Source: Thermoleptolyngbya sp046719575
Lineage (GTDB): Bacteria; Cyanobacteriota; Cyanobacteriia; Elainellales; Elainellaceae
Length of the DNA: 16,021 nt
Assembly (NCBI GenBank): GCA_046719575.1
Contig: JBDNCP010000115.1
Coordinates: 1-16,021 of the forward strand
Direction: 5' to 3'
Numbering within the stretch: position 1 is the first letter of the stretch; every line of letters starts with the position of its first letter. Below are positions 14,622-16,021 of the stretch, piece by piece. The position numbers and the translations under genes are program-made. The notes under the pieces were generated by a model. That model was given only the letters and a program-made list of their open reading frames with translations, did no database searches and had not been told where the DNA came from.

Positions 14622-15212
14622 TTATTGCTCTGAGCGACACCGAATCCGGGCATTATCGCCAATCGTGTTGATCGGGTGCTTTGCTAAGATGCGGTCAACC
14701 GCAGTCGGATAGGAGGAGGGCGTGTAGTGAGGAAATGTTTTTAACAGTGCCTCCACTAGAGAGCGAGAGAGAAAAGCGCCTAGGGGAAATTGCCGCACAG
14801 CTCTGACTCGCTTGCTTTCTAAATCAGTTAGCACTACTGCTAAGGGCAGTTGAAAGTTTGGGTTTTGCAAAACAGGATCGAAGGTAGGCAGTTGCTCTGG
14901 GTGTACTTGACAGAGGTGAAATGGGCATTCCTGCCAAGGAAGGACAAGCGTTGCAGGCTTTGTTGGTCGAAGATGGGTGTGCCTGTCAACCTGAAAGATC
15001 CGAAAGCAAAGAAAAGGAACTTGTTCGACGACGTTGAGGGCAACCTCAAAAACGCCAGACTCGACGGCCCACTGTTCGGTCAGGGAGGGATTGCGAAAGG
15101 TTAAGGTTAGCTCTAGCCAGTCGGAGCGCCAGGTGAACTCTGCCCCTTCTGTATTCAGCGATCTAGGGTGGACTTGCCCTATGGTAATCAGACCAAAGTC
15201 TTGATACTTCAT
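14622..15212 (-). CDS. Hypothetical protein, 196 residues
   Basis: I do not recognise the family. The protein starts MKYQDFGLITIGQVHPRSL and is rich in beta-type segments (WLELTLTFRNPSL, FEVALNVVEQVPFLCFRIF, LPLAVVLTDL), ending with a basic tail (RIRCRSEQ). It has no signal peptide or clear membrane helix. The length and uninterrupted frame support a gene, and no plus-strand frame here is better. The ATG at 15212 has only a poor Shine-Dalgarno. It is convergent with the second DUF2382 gene and follows the DUF4278 gene on the same strand after about 380 bases and a terminator, so it has its own promoter. There is no HIP1 site in or near it. Function is unknown. Confidence 0.7.
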   Translation of the reverse strand: MKYQDFGLITIGQVHPRSLNTEGAEFTWRSDWLELTLTFRNPSLTEQWAVESGVFEVALNVVEQVPFLCFRIFQVDRHTHLRPTKPATLVLPWQECPFHLCQVHPEQLPTFDPVLQNPNFQLPLAVVLTDLESKRVRAVRQFPLGAFLSRSLVEALLKTFPHYTPSSYPTAVDRILAKHPINTIGDNARIRCRSEQ

Positions 15213-15430
15213 TGTTGCGAGGGTGAGTCTGCTATATCAGGTGAACGATCTACAGGATGCCGTCCTCGTGACTATAGGCACTGATGTATGTAGGATGATT
15301 AGCCGTATCTTAACTAGCATTATGCCCGTCTTTGTTTTCTGGATCACATTTTTAAGACTAAAAATTAATTTTTTCTAAATCAAAATCCAGATCACCCGCT
15401 GTACTGTTGCAACACGAAGAAATCAGCATG

Positions 15431-15459
15431 AAAAAAGGCACCCCCATCGGGGGGTGCCT
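15431..15459 (-). terminator. Intrinsic terminator of the DUF4278 gene
   Basis: AGGCACCCCC (15436-15445) and GGGGGTGCCT (15450-15459) form a perfect 10-bp GC-rich stem with a four-base loop. The preceding AAAAAA at 15431-15436 reads as a T-tract on the minus strand, giving a textbook Rho-independent terminator about 130 bases after the DUF4278 stop codon. Confidence 0.92.
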
Positions 15460-15529
15460 GCAACCAGCCGTTGTCTAGAAAATGCTAGGTTTAGAAAATG
15501 CTAGAAGACTGGTAGAGCAGAGAAACAAG

Positions 15530-15563
15530 CTGAGTTAGCTTGCTGAGTTAGCTTGAGTTAGCT
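15530..15563. repeat. 13-bp tandem duplication with partial third copy
   Basis: CTGAGTTAGCTTG occurs at 15530-15542 and 15543-15555, followed by AGTTAGCT. It lies in the 3' untranslated part of the DUF4278 gene, between its stop and the terminator. Confidence 0.9.
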
Positions 15564-15590
15564 CTGTGTAGCCTAAGCCCTTGCAGCCCA

Positions 15591-15995
15591 CTAGCTGATG
15601 CTGGCGTGGCTCCGGTCGTAGCTCTCCCAGAAACCGGGCTGCACCTTGCCTTGAATATGCCCCCAGTATTGGCTGGTGGTTCCAGCATCCAGCCCGACGC
15701 TGGCAGCCAAGCGGGTCAGCATAGCTTGCTGGCGGCGCTTCACCGTCTTGTGGTGATTCATCATCAGTTCCCGCGCTCTCTCGTCGATAGAAACGGTAGA
15801 AACGGTGGTCGCGGGCTGAGCAGCGGGTGCGGTTGCAATAGCCGCCGCGTTAGACACGACGGGTTGCTTGGTCGGTTGATTGGTTTGGTATAGATTGCCC
15901 CGGAACTTTAGCTCAGTGGTCGTCGGATGGCTATTGTTCAGATTTAGGGGTTGGGGATTGTAGTTGTAGGTTACGCCACGATAGGTGAGTTTCAT
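15591..15995 (-). CDS. DUF4278 domain protein
   Basis: A 134-residue protein. Its N-terminus MKLTYRGVTYNYNP followed by ELKFRGNLY (residues 29-36) is the hallmark of the cyanobacterial DUF4278 family, whose function is unknown. After a flexible Ala/Thr/Pro-rich stretch (about 40-68) comes a helical, basic segment (IDERARELMMNHHKTVKRRQ, 70-89) and a C-terminal part with YWGHIQGKVQPGFWESYDRS. It has no signal peptide and is likely cytoplasmic. The ATG at 15995 is chosen because the family begins MKLTYRG; AGAGG lies about nine bases upstream on the minus strand. It is a single-gene transcript ending at the strong terminator at 15431-15459. What lies upstream is outside the window. Confidence 0.9.
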   Translation of the reverse strand: MKLTYRGVTYNYNPQPLNLNNSHPTTTELKFRGNLYQTNQPTKQPVVSNAAAIATAPAAQPATTVSTVSIDERARELMMNHHKTVKRRQQAMLTRLAASVGLDAGTTSQYWGHIQGKVQPGFWESYDRSHASIS

Positions 15996-16021
15996 AGGAG
16001 TCGCCTCTCTTTGAGTTGAAG

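Larger units (their letters stand above)
15213..15590. other. Intergenic region with terminator and repeats
   Basis: About 378 bases without a gene. It contains the minus-strand terminator at 15431-15459, a copy of the sequence CAAAATCCAGATCACCCGCT at 15381-15400 closely resembling the end of the hairpin at 10779-10799, a near-repeat AGAAAATGCTAG around 15478-15504, and a 13-bp tandem duplication. The promoter of the 196-residue gene should lie in its left part. Confidence 0.65.

Overview
The window is cyanobacterial chromosome. The octamer GCGATCGC (HIP1) occurs about 25 times. Several gene families are typically cyanobacterial: an AAA-like ATPase of the AAA_35 type, DUF4278, DUF2382 (YsnF/AvaK) proteins, a lumenal/periplasmic lipocalin-like protein resembling DUF6816, and a stand-alone pdhB. 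GC-rich coding, PAS-GGDEF signalling and many short tandem repeats suggest a filamentous, Leptolyngbya-like lineage, but species cannot be set from this sequence.

Layout, left to right. Bases 1-334 are a repeat-bearing upstream region. A membrane M48 zinc metalloprotease with a duplicated TPR-like N-terminus follows (335-2779, +), then pdhB, the E1 beta subunit of pyruvate dehydrogenase (2989-3972, +). On the minus strand lie a 95-residue unknown (4241-4528) and a PAS-PAS-PAS-GGDEF diguanylate cyclase (5144-6970), separated by 615 AT-rich, structured bases. Divergent from the cyclase is a secreted DUF6816-like protein (7397-8440, +). Its 3' end overlaps, tail to tail, an AAA_35 ATPase (8415-9965, -) that stops just after a transmembrane helix. 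A small unknown protein (10424-10723, +) is preceded by a leader with two stem-loops, one covering its ribosome binding site. After about 950 non-coding bases come two tandem DUF2382 stress-type genes (11682-13241 and 13439-14407, +). Last are an unknown 196-residue protein (14622-15212, -) and a DUF4278 protein (15591-15995, -) with a clear intrinsic terminator.

There is no single operon or obvious defence system. The genes look like housekeeping (pdhB), membrane proteolysis, c-di-GMP signalling and stress-associated functions standing mostly alone. The most unusual property is the density of short perfect tandem duplications (7-16 bp units, at least 19 loci). In coding sequence their unit lengths are mostly multiples of three; between genes they are often not. 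Other points worth a second look are the heptamer CAAAATC array read through inside the protease gene, the same heptamer as a long hairpin between genes, the SD-covering hairpin at 10384-10421, a 75-bp palindromic element at 5028-5102, and the total absence of HIP1 after about 11860.
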